Assembly: GCA_030596395.1 (NCBI GenBank)
Contig: JAUVKF010000027.1
Coordinates: forward strand, 1 to 39,144
DNA: 39,144 nt
Direction: 5' to 3'
Source: Chlorobiota bacterium
GTDB lineage: Bacteria; Bacteroidota; Bacteroidia; Bacteroidales; F082
The position numbers and the translations under genes are program-made. A model generated the notes under the pieces. The model saw nothing but the letters and a program-made list of their open reading frames with translations. It was not told the DNA's origin and searched no databases. The stretch's first letter is position 1, and every line of letters begins with the position of its first letter. Below are positions 8,656 to 16,627 of the stretch, piece by piece.

Positions 8656-9453
8656 ATGGAATTAAACTGTGTTATTACCCAAACTGTTCAGGTTTCACCA
8701 ATCATGAAGATCATCAAAGTTAAACCTGATGGCTGGCATTTTCCAAACTTTGAATCCGGGCAATTTGTAGGCCTGGGCTTACCCCCTGATACAACACGAT
8801 GTGTTGAGGCCACAAAAGAACACACTGAGCCCAAGCCAGATAAATTAATAAAAAGAGCCTATTCAATTGCTTCTTCTTCAACTGATCAGGCCGTTGAGTT
8901 TTATGTAACACTTGTACATTCGGGTCAGCTTACTCCAAGGTTGTTTGATCTTAAAATTGGGGACAGAATCTGGATGGGTAAAAAAGCTGTGGGGATGTTC
9001 ACTATTGATCAAATTGACCCCGAAAGTAATGTGATTATGATTGCTACGGGAACAGGAATAGCGCCTTATATGAGCATGTTACGCTCAAATGCCCTGAAAC
9101 GAAAAGGCAAAATACTGGTGGTGCAGGGAGCATCGAACAGTTGGGATCTTGGTTATTCATCAGAATTAAAATTACTGGCAAGCATATTTGATGGGTTTGA
9201 GTATTATCCAACTATTACTGAACCAAAAAAGGAGCCAACCGGCTGGGATGGAGATACCCGCTTTGTTCAGGACATCTGGGTTTCGGGCCTTGCTGAAAAA
9301 ACCTGGGGATTTAAACCTACTCCAGAAAACACCCACATCTTTTTATGCGGTAATCCAAGAATGGTTGATGGAATGAAGGAGGTGCTGGCCAATGATGGAT
9401 TTACTGAACATACCAGGAAAGTATTTGGCCAGGTACACGCAGAAGAGTTTTAA
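8656..9453 (+). CDS. fpr: Ferredoxin--NADP(+) reductase (FNR-like flavoprotein)
   Basis: A 265-residue FAD/NAD(P)-binding oxidoreductase of the ferredoxin reductase superfamily, expected to shuttle electrons between NADPH and ferredoxin or flavodoxin in the cytoplasm. The N-terminal half is the FAD beta-barrel with FESGQFVGLGLP and the RAYSIASS motif that binds the flavin. The C-terminal half has the nucleotide motif GTGIAPYMSMLR and the late FLCGNPRMVDGM block seen in bacterial Fpr proteins. The start at ATG 8656 (MELNCVITQ) is chosen because the frame upstream runs through a promoter-like TAATTTTG and family members begin close to this point. It stands alone, divergent from the FG-GAP gene. 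Confidence 0.88.
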   Translation: MELNCVITQTVQVSPIMKIIKVKPDGWHFPNFESGQFVGLGLPPDTTRCVEATKEHTEPKPDKLIKRAYSIASSSTDQAVEFYVTLVHSGQLTPRLFDLKIGDRIWMGKKAVGMFTIDQIDPESNVIMIATGTGIAPYMSMLRSNALKRKGKILVVQGASNSWDLGYSSELKLLASIFDGFEYYPTITEPKKEPTGWDGDTRFVQDIWVSGLAEKTWGFKPTPENTHIFLCGNPRMVDGMKEVLANDGFTEHTRKVFGQVHAEEF

Positions 9454-9517
9454 TTAGCCAACTCTATGTCAGATCAGAACCAACTTATTTGTTTTAAAAT
9501 AATGTAATAATAATGCC

Positions 9518-10561
9518 ATGAAAGAACCAAAAATTTATGCAGTTCCCATATTATTTCTAATTACTATTGTATTTTTTCTTGCATCCTGTGTAAAGGAGGG
9601 ACCTGCAGGAAAAGATGGTGCTGATGGGGAAGCAGGTATTGATGGAGAAGATGGAACTGCATCATGTATTCAATGCCATGATGACACGCAGTTAATAGCC
9701 AGTAAATCTATACAATGGGAATCATCTCAGCATGCCAAAGGTGTTCAATTTGCTAATAATTCAAAAGAATGTGCCCCTTGCCATACCAGCCAGGGCTTTC
9801 TCGAAAGGATGGCCTCAGGGGAAGAAAGCACAAACGGAACAATTCAAAATGCCAATCCCCCCAATTGTTATACCTGTCACTGGATTCATAAAGATTATGA
9901 GTTGTCTGACTGGGAACTAACTTATTTCGATGCAGTAACTCTCTGGCACACTTCAAATTCAACAACTGCAGTTGATCTTGGTACCGGGAACCTTTGTGCA
10001 AATTGCCACCAGGCTATGCACCCAGAACCAATGCCTGAACCAGATGGTGATAGTATATTCATTGAAACTTCCAATTGGGGTCTTCATTATGGGCCAGTTG
10101 CGAATATCATCGGGGCAACCGGTGGTTATGAGATTGGTGATGGGTATGCAAGTTCAGACCATGCAACCGAAATTGAGAATTCATGTATTGTGTGTCATAT
10201 GTCACTGCCTGTTGGTTCAAAAGCCGGGGGACACCAAATAGGAATGACTTACATTAATCAGGGAATCAGCACAATGAACTATACCGGATGTATTAATTGT
10301 CACAACAATATTGAAGAGCTGGATTTATTAATTGAGTCCACGAAAAATGAAATATCAAATCTATTGACACAAATGGAAACTTTGTTGTTGGACCAGCAAA
10401 TCATGGATTCTTCCTATTATGCAATTCCTGGAATGAAACACCCTGATCAGGCCGGTGCCTTGCTAAACTTTAATATGGTACGAACTGATAACAGTTACGG
10501 AATTCACAATTATTTGTACTCCAAAAAGTTGCTTGAGAATTCTATTGAATCAATGAAGTAA
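9518..10561 (+). CDS. Six-haem c-type cytochrome lipoprotein with short collagen-like stretch
   Basis: A 347-residue lipoprotein with a signal peptide and lipobox (FLASC, Cys at about residue 24). Directly after it come seven consecutive Gly-X-Y triplets (GPA GKD GAD GEA GID GED GTA), a collagen-like segment. Six CxxCH haem-attachment motifs follow: CIQCH, CAPCH, CYTCH, CANCH, CIVCH and CINCH, with extra histidines that could be distal ligands. After the last motif (about residue 265) there is a helical tail of about 80 residues ending ENSIESMK. This suggests a periplasmic or surface electron carrier or a multihaem oxidoreductase subunit. No cytochrome c554 or nitrite reductase signature (such as a CxxCK site) is visible, so no reaction is assigned. 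It is monocistronic, with a strong terminator at 10656-10690. Confidence 0.85.
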   Translation: MKEPKIYAVPILFLITIVFFLASCVKEGPAGKDGADGEAGIDGEDGTASCIQCHDDTQLIASKSIQWESSQHAKGVQFANNSKECAPCHTSQGFLERMASGEESTNGTIQNANPPNCYTCHWIHKDYELSDWELTYFDAVTLWHTSNSTTAVDLGTGNLCANCHQAMHPEPMPEPDGDSIFIETSNWGLHYGPVANIIGATGGYEIGDGYASSDHATEIENSCIVCHMSLPVGSKAGGHQIGMTYINQGISTMNYTGCINCHNNIEELDLLIESTKNEISNLLTQMETLLLDQQIMDSSYYAIPGMKHPDQAGALLNFNMVRTDNSYGIHNYLYSKKLLENSIESMK

Positions 10562-10655
10562 AATATGCTTTTGAATTATCTATTTGTCTTATTGATATTT
10601 ATTGAAAGGGCGATAATGAAGTAATTGCCATACATTAATAATTAGGGTATAAATT

Positions 10656-10690
10656 GAGGCTGACTCGTATGAGTCGGCCTCTTTTGTTTT
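10656..10690 (+). terminator. Rho-independent terminator after the multihaem cytochrome gene
   Basis: Arms GAGGCTGACTC and GAGTCGGCCTC form an 11-bp stem with one G-T pair around the loop GTAT, followed by the T-rich run TTTTGTTTTT. It lies 95 nt after the cytochrome stop codon and just before the mutS2 promoter, separating the two transcripts. Confidence 0.85.
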
Positions 10691-10722
10691 TATTTACTGA
10701 TACTTAATCTTCATGGAATCCC

Positions 10723-10730
10723 TACCTTTG
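10723..10730 (+). promoter_or_regulatory. -7 promoter element 4 nt before the mutS2 ATG (leaderless mRNA candidate)
   Basis: TACCTTTG matches TAnnTTTG exactly and is separated from the ATG at 10735 by only four C residues. Bacteroidota transcription starts a few bases after this element, so the transcript would begin at or next to the start codon. No -33 TTTG at 19-20 nt spacing is seen. Confidence 0.6.
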
Positions 10731-10734
10731 CCCC

Positions 10735-13200
10735 ATGATCTATCCACGTCATTTTGAGGATAAAATTGGTTTCGACCAGATAAGGGAGATGATTCTTGAA
10801 AAATGTATCAGCCCGATGGGTCAACACTATGTGGATAAGATCCGTTTTTCATCCAATCGGGAGGTCATTACCAAATTATTAAGGCAGGTCAGTGAATTTA
10901 AAGCGATATTAACGCTTGGAGAATCGTTTCCATCGCAAGACTATTTTGACCTCCGTGAAGAAATTGCCCGTCTCAAAACCCCGGGGACTTACATTGAGCA
11001 GGAAGCTTTGTTCGATTTGAAAACCTCATTACAGGTCATTGAAAATATCCTTGTTTACTTTAACAATACGGCTGATGAAGATTATCCTGAATTGAAAACA
11101 CTTGTTAATGAGGTTGATTTTCCTCCTGATATTCTGATTAGTGCAGAACGGATAATTGATGACAAGGGCGAAATTAAGCACAATGCTTCCGAAAAGCTTT
11201 TAGAGATCCGCAAGCAATTGGAAGCCAAAGAGAGACAGGTTATTCGTGAAACGAAAAAAGCTTTCACAATGGCCAAAAAATCAGGTTGGATACCCGATGA
11301 CGCTGAAATTACGATCAGGAACGGTCGGTCGGTAATTCCTTTGAAGGCAGCCGATAAAAGGGCCATCGGGGGATTCATTCACGATGAGTCGGCTTCCGGA
11401 AAAACTGTTTTTGTGGAGCCTACCGGCTCGTTCGAGATCAACAACCAGATCAGGGAACTTGAGAACGAAGAAAGGCGCGAGATCATCAGGATTTTAACCC
11501 ATTTTACAGATCGCTTAAGGCCATTTATTTATAATCTGGTTGGCGCTTATCGTTTTCTTGGCCTCATTGATTTCATCAGGGCAAAAGCCTTATTTGCAAT
11601 TAAGATTAAAGCAGAACAACCAACCATTAATGTGCATCAAAATATCATTTTGACTGAGGCGGTTCATCCGTTACTTTTCCTCACTCACCAGGCTGCCAAT
11701 AAACCTGTTGTCCCACTCAGTCTTGAATTAAATCCCGAAAATCGCATTCTTGTTATCTCCGGCCCCAATGCCGGAGGAAAATCAGTTTGTTTGAAAACCA
11801 TTGGCCTGTTGCAATATATGTTGCAGTGCGGATTGCAAATACCCTGTTCACCGGATAGTTCATTGCCTGTTTTTCAAAATTTATTTATCGACATTGGTGA
11901 TGAGCAATCGCTCGAAAACGACCTGAGTACATACAGTTCGCATTTGTTGAACATGAAGTTTTTTTTACATCATGCCAATGAGCAGACACTCTTTTTAATC
12001 GATGAGTTCGGAACAGGAACAGAGCCGCAACTCGGGGGTTCAATTGCAGAAGCCACACTTGAACAATTGAATCAAAAACAGGCATTTGGAGTTGTAACTA
12101 CCCATTATACAAATTTGAAACTAGTTGCACAAAAAACAACCGGACTTGTTAATGGGGCCATGCTTTTCGATTCGAAAGCTATGCAGCCACTTTACCATTT
12201 ACAAATAGGCAACCCGGGTAGCTCATTCGCGTTTGAAATAGCCAAAAAAATAGGTTTCCCTAATTATGTTTTGAACCAGGCAAAGAAAAAAAGTGGTGGC
12301 AAGCATGTGACTTTCGACAGGCAGCTTCAGCAAATGGAAGTTGAAAAATTATCCATCGAGAAGAAGCAAAAAGAAGTTGAAGCTACTGATGAGCACCTAT
12401 CAGAGATGGTTGAAAAGTACACCAACCTGATGGAAGAGATCAAAAAGACGAAAAAACAATTGATCCAGGAAGCAAAAGAAGAAGCGCTTCAGATAATATC
12501 AGAGTCAAATAAAGCTGTAGAGAAAACCATCAGGGAAATTAAAGAGGCAGGTGCTGAAAAAGTAAAGACCAGGGAAATCAGGGAAGAACTTGAGGAAAAG
12601 AAGAAAAAGTTGAAGGGTCCCTCCTACGCTATCCCGAAAACTATCGGGACGGCGGACAGGAAGGCAAAGGATAGCAAAAAAGCGAAGGCGTCCTCCTACG
12701 CTAAAGCTTCGGCGGACAGGGAGGATGATTCACCTGTAAAGGTTGGGGATTATGTGAGGATAAAAAATACCGACATTATTGGTGAACTCACTGAAATAAA
12801 AGGAAATGATGCGTGGTTAAATGTGAATGATATCAACCTTAAAACATCATTTAGTAAACTGGTTAAAACAGATCAGAGGCCTTTGAGTATGATTAGTTTC
12901 CGTTCCAGAAACCGGAATAGAAGCATATTGAATGAGATCAACGAAAAAGCAGCGCACTTCAATTTATCAATCGATCTGCGTGGGAAAAGAGTTGACGAAG
13001 CCATTCCTGTTCTTCAAAAGTATATTGACGAAGCCATCCTGTTAAGTATATCGGAAGTAAATATTTTACATGGGAAAGGCGATGGTATTTTACGGCCTGT
13101 CATCAGGGAATATTTACAAACAATTGATAATGTAAAACTGTTTGGTGATGCTCCGCTTGACATGGGAGGAGCAGGAATAACTAAAGTATATTTCAGATAA
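10735..13200 (+). CDS. mutS2: MutS2 family endonuclease/ATPase with Smr domain
   Basis: An 821-residue MutS2: ABC-type ATPase with a C-terminal Smr nuclease domain, known in other bacteria for suppressing recombination and rescuing collided ribosomes. Domains in order: N-terminal core and clamp helices (residues 1-330), ATPase with Walker A GPNAGGKS at 343-350 and Walker B LFLIDEFGTGTEP, a long charged coiled coil (about 520-628), and Smr at about 745-821 with SIDLRGKRVDEA and HGKGDGILR. Residues about 629-664 are an unusual insert (containing PSYAIPKTIGTADR and SSYAKASADRED) encoded by two copies of a palindromic DNA repeat. The start is ATG 10735, fixed by the promoter 4 nt upstream. A thioredoxin gene follows 11 nt after the stop and is probably co-transcribed. 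Confidence 0.95.
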   Translation: MIYPRHFEDKIGFDQIREMILEKCISPMGQHYVDKIRFSSNREVITKLLRQVSEFKAILTLGESFPSQDYFDLREEIARLKTPGTYIEQEALFDLKTSLQVIENILVYFNNTADEDYPELKTLVNEVDFPPDILISAERIIDDKGEIKHNASEKLLEIRKQLEAKERQVIRETKKAFTMAKKSGWIPDDAEITIRNGRSVIPLKAADKRAIGGFIHDESASGKTVFVEPTGSFEINNQIRELENEERREIIRILTHFTDRLRPFIYNLVGAYRFLGLIDFIRAKALFAIKIKAEQPTINVHQNIILTEAVHPLLFLTHQAANKPVVPLSLELNPENRILVISGPNAGGKSVCLKTIGLLQYMLQCGLQIPCSPDSSLPVFQNLFIDIGDEQSLENDLSTYSSHLLNMKFFLHHANEQTLFLIDEFGTGTEPQLGGSIAEATLEQLNQKQAFGVVTTHYTNLKLVAQKTTGLVNGAMLFDSKAMQPLYHLQIGNPGSSFAFEIAKKIGFPNYVLNQAKKKSGGKHVTFDRQLQQMEVEKLSIEKKQKEVEATDEHLSEMVEKYTNLMEEIKKTKKQLIQEAKEEALQIISESNKAVEKTIREIKEAGAEKVKTREIREELEEKKKKLKGPSYAIPKTIGTADRKAKDSKKAKASSYAKASADREDDSPVKVGDYVRIKNTDIIGELTEIKGNDAWLNVNDINLKTSFSKLVKTDQRPLSMISFRSRNRNRSILNEINEKAAHFNLSIDLRGKRVDEAIPVLQKYIDEAILLSISEVNILHGKGDGILRPVIREYLQTIDNVKLFGDAPLDMGGAGITKVYFR
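12619..12725. repeat. Two palindromic repeat copies embedded in frame in mutS2
   Basis: Copy 1 (12619-12660) and copy 2 (12691-12725) share the outer blocks TCCTACGCT and GGCGGACAGG. Copy 1 has an inner hairpin (ATCCCGA / TCGGGAC), and copy 2 has the centre AAGCTT with outer arms TCCTCC / GGAGGA. The same flavour of sequence (CCTGCC ... GGCGGACAGG) occurs in intergenic DNA at 35281-35340. Both copies keep the reading frame open, adding about 36 residues between the coiled coil and the linker to the Smr domain. Confidence 0.75.
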
Positions 13201-13211
13201 AAAAGTAAAAC

Positions 13212-13634
13212 ATGGAATCATTCATTTGGATTTTAGTTCTTGTCATCATTATAGCGCTTGTTTTTTATATGAGAAATCTTACTCGTAAGATAAACAAAGC
13301 CGACCAGGAGCAATCGGAAAACCTGATCATATTAACAGATGAAAATTTTCAAAAAACCATTGAAAAAGGTGTTACTCTTGTCGATTTCTGGGCTCCCTGG
13401 TGTACGCCCTGCAAAATTCAAAACCCTGTTATTAACCAAATTGCCGATGAGCTAAAAGGAAAAGCAAAAGTTTGTAAGATCAATGTGGATGAGCATAAAA
13501 AATCCGCAACCCAGATGAAAATCAAAAATATCCCCAACATCATCATCTTTAAAAATGGCAAAGCCGAAATGCAGTTAATTGGTGTAAAGCCAAAACACAC
13601 TATAATGAAAACTGTCCATTCAGTATTAGACTGA
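13212..13634 (+). CDS. Membrane-anchored thioredoxin-like protein
   Basis: A 140-residue thioredoxin-fold protein with an N-terminal hydrophobic helix (residues 3-20, SFIWILVLVIIIALVFYM) that should anchor it in the inner membrane. The fold (about residues 35-138) contains FWAPWCTPCK with redox cysteines C64 and C67, and the cis-proline region IKNIPNIIIF. CTPC is an unusual dipeptide compared with CGPC of housekeeping thioredoxin but common among bacterial thioredoxin-like proteins. The orientation of the domain cannot be decided from sequence: the positive residues after the helix (RNLTRK) fit a cytoplasmic domain under the positive-inside rule. It follows mutS2 by 11 nt on the same strand, so an operon is likely; no functional link is apparent. 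Confidence 0.88.
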   Translation: MESFIWILVLVIIIALVFYMRNLTRKINKADQEQSENLIILTDENFQKTIEKGVTLVDFWAPWCTPCKIQNPVINQIADELKGKAKVCKINVDEHKKSATQMKIKNIPNIIIFKNGKAEMQLIGVKPKHTIMKTVHSVLD

Positions 13635-13676
13635 AAAAAAGCCGGACAGATGCGCGGTGAGATTGATTTTTTTTAA

Positions 13677-14105
13677 CTATAAATCGTCTGTTAATGTGTT
13701 ATCAATAGTAAATAGTAAATTACCAAATTGATATGTTAATTCAAATTGAATACCATCAACAATACCCCCATACATGTTAACGCTTCCGTTAATTAATTCT
13801 AAATCAACACCGTACTTACTTTCAACCACTAATAATAACTGATTAAACTTCATATTATTAACTTCATCATTATATGATACAAATACAATACGTGATATCT
13901 TACCACTATCATTTAATACAGTACTAATAACCCCATCAAATCCTCCCACAGATGTATTAATTGCTGTTGTATTTCCTATTGAATCAAGTATTACACCTTT
14001 GAGTTCTACTTGATTAACTTCTTTTGGTTTTTCCGATGTAGAGCAAGCAGGACAAAAGATAGAAGCAATAACTACTATTACAATTACTAAAAATACTTTT
14101 TTCAT
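13677..14105 (-). CDS. Small lipoprotein of unknown function
   Basis: A 142-residue protein with a lipoprotein signal (IASIFCPACS; lipidation most likely at the second cysteine, near residue 21). The mature part (GVILDSIGNTTAINTSVGGFDGVIS ... DLELINGSVNMYGGIVDGIQF) is predicted to be beta-rich and has no motif I recognise. Codon use is noticeably more AT-rich than in neighbouring genes, which could mean recent acquisition. It lies convergent to the thioredoxin gene and downstream of the mmcQ-type gene, separated from it by a perfect palindrome at 14149-14170. It could be a lineage-specific envelope protein. Confidence 0.7.
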   Translation of the reverse strand: MKKVFLVIVIVVIASIFCPACSTSEKPKEVNQVELKGVILDSIGNTTAINTSVGGFDGVISTVLNDSGKISRIVFVSYNDEVNNMKFNQLLLVVESKYGVDLELINGSVNMYGGIVDGIQFELTYQFGNLLFTIDNTLTDDL

Positions 14106-14148
14106 AAGTTATCAGAATTTAAGTTTACGTTTTCCTTTCCACACACTG

Positions 14149-14170
14149 CTTCAAGCGTCCACGCTTGAAG
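14149..14170. repeat. Perfect 10-bp-arm palindrome between two minus-strand genes
   Basis: Arms CTTCAAGCGT and ACGCTTGAAG surround a 2-nt centre. There is no T-run on either side, so it is not a standard intrinsic terminator. It is a sibling of the imperfect palindrome at 5308-5330, suggesting a dispersed REP-like family in this genome. Confidence 0.65.
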
Positions 14171-14193
14171 TTAAAATGAAACCTGGGAAGTAT

Positions 14194-14544
14194 TTACGAT
14201 AATAATCGCTGTTTATCCCGTTTAGGCATTTTCTCAACAACAAGGAAGTATGAATCGTCAATCCATTGATAAATTAGTTTTTCATCTATCGATCCATCAA
14301 TATTTATGGTATTCCATAAACGCTTATTAAAATGATAGCCTGGAATTACGGAAGCATACCGCTCCCGAAGATCAATTGCCAGGTCAGGATCGCATTTCAA
14401 ACTTATTCGCAATTCACTTTCAAGATCGAGCAAGGCAAACATTTTACCATTTACTTTAAAAACCAGCGCTGTATCGTTAAAGGGTAAACTTTCGGTTACT
14501 TCTCTTTTATTAAGGCAATAATTCCTGATTTCTTCAGTGTTCAT
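14194..14544 (-). CDS. MmcQ/YjbR family protein
   Basis: A 116-residue protein of the MmcQ/YjbR family (CyaY-like/double-wing fold), annotated in many genomes as DNA-binding but without a firmly established role. Family features are the N-terminal block IRNYCLNKREVTESLPFND, the strand VFKVNGKMFALL, and the late segment HFNKRLWNTINIDGSIDEKLI containing the conserved NKRxW pattern. Length is typical. It is transcribed divergently from the carboxyltransferase gene, with a TATCTTTG promoter element at 14569-14576 and a leader of about 20 nt. Confidence 0.88.
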   Translation of the reverse strand: MNTEEIRNYCLNKREVTESLPFNDTALVFKVNGKMFALLDLESELRISLKCDPDLAIDLRERYASVIPGYHFNKRLWNTINIDGSIDEKLIYQWIDDSYFLVVEKMPKRDKQRLLS

Positions 14545-14568
14545 CTACAACTAATTATTCATCAATCA

Positions 14569-14576
14569 CAAAGATA
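14569..14576 (-). promoter_or_regulatory. Candidate -7 element for the MmcQ/YjbR gene
   Basis: Minus-strand TATCTTTG is a perfect TAnnTTTG match about 25 nt before the ATG at 14544. No -33 TTTG is seen at the usual distance. Confidence 0.55.
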
Positions 14577-14612
14577 TAATAGTTCTTATCACGGCCTGAA
14601 TAATAAATAAAA

Positions 14613-14643
14613 CTTGCATTTAGTTTATTTTGGCTTAATTTTG
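14613..14643 (+). promoter_or_regulatory. Promoter for the carboxyltransferase/biotin carrier operon
   Basis: CTTG at 14613-14616 and TAATTTTG at 14636-14643 are separated by 19 nt, close to the Bacteroidota consensus TTTG-N19-TAnnTTTG (11 of 12 informative-position spacing and sequence features by eye, one -33 mismatch). The leader to the ATG at 14732 is about 80 nt. Confidence 0.6.
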
Positions 14644-14731
14644 TATAAAGTGAGATAAGTTTATTCAGATTAATTTCCAAAAAAACAAGCAACTTATCTT
14701 CGTTAATTCGAAACCAACAACTCAAAAACAT

Positions 14732-16279
14732 ATGGGTCTCAAAGAAAAATCTTCAGACCTCAGGCGACGCATGCGCAATGCGTTAAAAGGAGGAGGTGAC
14801 AAAGCCATTGAGAAGCAGAAAGCGATTGGTAAACTTACTGCCCGCGAGAGAATTCTTGCTATTGTTGATACCAAATCATTTTACGAATATGACCTGTTTG
14901 TCGAGCATGCGGCAAAGGATTTTGATATGGACAAAAAATACCTTCCGGGTGATGGTGTCATCACTGGTACAGGTACGATTAACGGACACCCGGTTTGTAT
15001 TTATGCACAGGACTTTACTGTTGCCGGGGGATCGTTGGGATGGATGCATGCAAAAAAGATCACAAAGATCATGGACCATGCACTTAAACTGAAGGTTCCA
15101 TTGATCGGTATTAACGATTCAGGCGGAGCACGTATCCAGGAGGGTGTAAACTCGCTGGCAGGCTATGGTGAGATATTTTTCAGAAATACTTTAGCATCAG
15201 GCGTTATTCCACAAATTTCTGTTATCCTGGGGCCATGTGCCGGTGGGGCAGTTTATTCCCCGGCACTAACCGATTTTGTATTTGTGGTAGATAAAATTTC
15301 CAAAATGTTCATCACCGGACCTGAAGTAATTAAAACAGTTATCGGTGAAGATATCTCAATGGAAGAACTGGGTGGCGCCAGGGTACATTGTGAAACAACG
15401 GGGAACGCCCATTTTTATGCCGAAAGCGAGGAAATGTGTTTCAGCCAGATCAAGCAATTGGTAAGTTACATACCCTGGAACAATGCACGTAAAGCCGAAA
15501 GATTTCCGAAAAAACCACCCAAGACCCGGCAATACAAACTGGATGATATTTTACCTTCCGATCCTAAACATCCTTATGATGTAAGGGACGTTATTAGGGC
15601 TATTTGTGATGATTCCGAATTTTTAGAATCCCAGGAATTGTTTGCGCAGAATATTGTAGTTGGCTTTGCCCGGATTGATGGACAATCTGTTGGTATCGTT
15701 GCTAATCAACCGCTTGTGATGGCCGGTGTACTCGATGTTGATTCATCTGATAAGGCCGCACGGTTTATCCGCTATTGTGATGCATTTAATATTCCACTTG
15801 TAACACTGGTTGACCTGCCGGGATACCTTCCGGGAGTTGACCAGGAACATGCAGGAGTTATCAGGCATGGCGCAAAGGTACTTTATGCCTATTCTGAAGC
15901 TACTGTTCCGAAAATCACTGTTATCCTTCGCAAAGCATATGGCGGGGGTTATATAGCTATGTGTTCGCATCATTTGCGTGCCGATTTTGTATTTGCCTGG
16001 CCGCTGGCAGAAATCGCTGTGATGGGGCCCGAAGGTGCAGCAAACATTATTTTCCGTAAAGAAATTATGTCGGCTGAAAAACCTGATAAGGTTCGGGAAC
16101 AAAAAGTTGAGGAATACAGGGCTAAATTCGCAAATCCTTATGTTGCAGCAGCCTTTGGTTATATTGATGCTGTTATCGAGCCGGATGAAACGCGGAAAAT
16201 GCTTATTCATGCACTCGATATTTCAGCTGAGAAAAAAATCAGTATGCCACCAAAAAAACATGGTATTCCACCGTTTTAA
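14732..16279 (+). CDS. Acyl-CoA carboxylase carboxyltransferase subunit (propionyl-/methylmalonyl-CoA type)
   Basis: A 515-residue biotin-dependent carboxyltransferase beta subunit, transferring a carboxyl group between biotin and propionyl-CoA or methylmalonyl-CoA in the cytoplasm. It contains two crotonase-fold halves with TARERILAIVD, the first oxyanion region GINDSGGARIQEG with GPCAGGAVYSP, and the second-half motifs VDLPGYLPGVDQEH, KAYGGGYIAM and AVMGPEGAANIIF. Length and motifs fit PccB, MmdA and the transcarboxylase 12S subunit equally well. A biotin carrier gene follows 11 nt downstream. The membrane decarboxylase subunits (OadB/OadG type) and a biotin carboxylase are absent nearby, so the exact enzyme cannot be decided here. 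The start ATG is followed by MGLKEKSSDLRRR, a usual N-terminus. Confidence 0.93.
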   Translation: MGLKEKSSDLRRRMRNALKGGGDKAIEKQKAIGKLTARERILAIVDTKSFYEYDLFVEHAAKDFDMDKKYLPGDGVITGTGTINGHPVCIYAQDFTVAGGSLGWMHAKKITKIMDHALKLKVPLIGINDSGGARIQEGVNSLAGYGEIFFRNTLASGVIPQISVILGPCAGGAVYSPALTDFVFVVDKISKMFITGPEVIKTVIGEDISMEELGGARVHCETTGNAHFYAESEEMCFSQIKQLVSYIPWNNARKAERFPKKPPKTRQYKLDDILPSDPKHPYDVRDVIRAICDDSEFLESQELFAQNIVVGFARIDGQSVGIVANQPLVMAGVLDVDSSDKAARFIRYCDAFNIPLVTLVDLPGYLPGVDQEHAGVIRHGAKVLYAYSEATVPKITVILRKAYGGGYIAMCSHHLRADFVFAWPLAEIAVMGPEGAANIIFRKEIMSAEKPDKVREQKVEEYRAKFANPYVAAAFGYIDAVIEPDETRKMLIHALDISAEKKISMPPKKHGIPPF

Positions 16280-16290
16280 AATGAATCAAA

Positions 16291-16617
16291 ATGGCAGATG
16301 AAGAAAACAAGATAGAATTTTCCAGCATTAATATAGATGGAGTAAATTACGATACTTTACTCACTAAAAAATACGCCAACAGGAAACCTTACGAACCCAA
16401 CAATCCCAAATTGGTTCGGGCGTTTCTTCCGGGTACTATTATTAAAATAAACGTGCGTCGTGGCCGTAAAGTTGAAGCGGGTGATAACCTGGTTGTGCTG
16501 GAAGCCATGAAAATGCAAAACCGGATCTTAGCGCCCATTGATGGAAAAGTAAAAAAGATCAATGTGAAAAAAGGCCAGATGGTGGCCAAGAATTTTGTAA
16601 TGATTGAGATGGAGTGA
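16291..16617 (+). CDS. Biotin carboxyl carrier protein (biotin/lipoyl attachment domain)
   Basis: A 108-residue biotinyl domain protein that carries carboxybiotin to the carboxyltransferase encoded just upstream. The attachment motif EAMKMQN places the biotinyl lysine at K74. The flanking blocks FLPGTIIKINVRRGRKVEAGDN and ILAPIDGKVKKINVKKGQMV form the two symmetrical halves of the barrel. The first 40 residues are a charged lead-in (GVNYDTLLTKKYANRKPYEP) rather than the long Pro/Ala linker found in acetyl-CoA carboxylase carriers, which fits propionyl/methylmalonyl-CoA systems. It is 11 nt after the carboxyltransferase and surely in the same operon. Confidence 0.93.
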   Translation: MADEENKIEFSSINIDGVNYDTLLTKKYANRKPYEPNNPKLVRAFLPGTIIKINVRRGRKVEAGDNLVVLEAMKMQNRILAPIDGKVKKINVKKGQMVAKNFVMIEME

Positions 16618-16627
16618 ATTAAGGCAC

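Noticed and set aside
13635-13676. Possible terminator between the thioredoxin and lipoprotein genes
   Set aside because: A T-run is present but I find no convincing stem before it.
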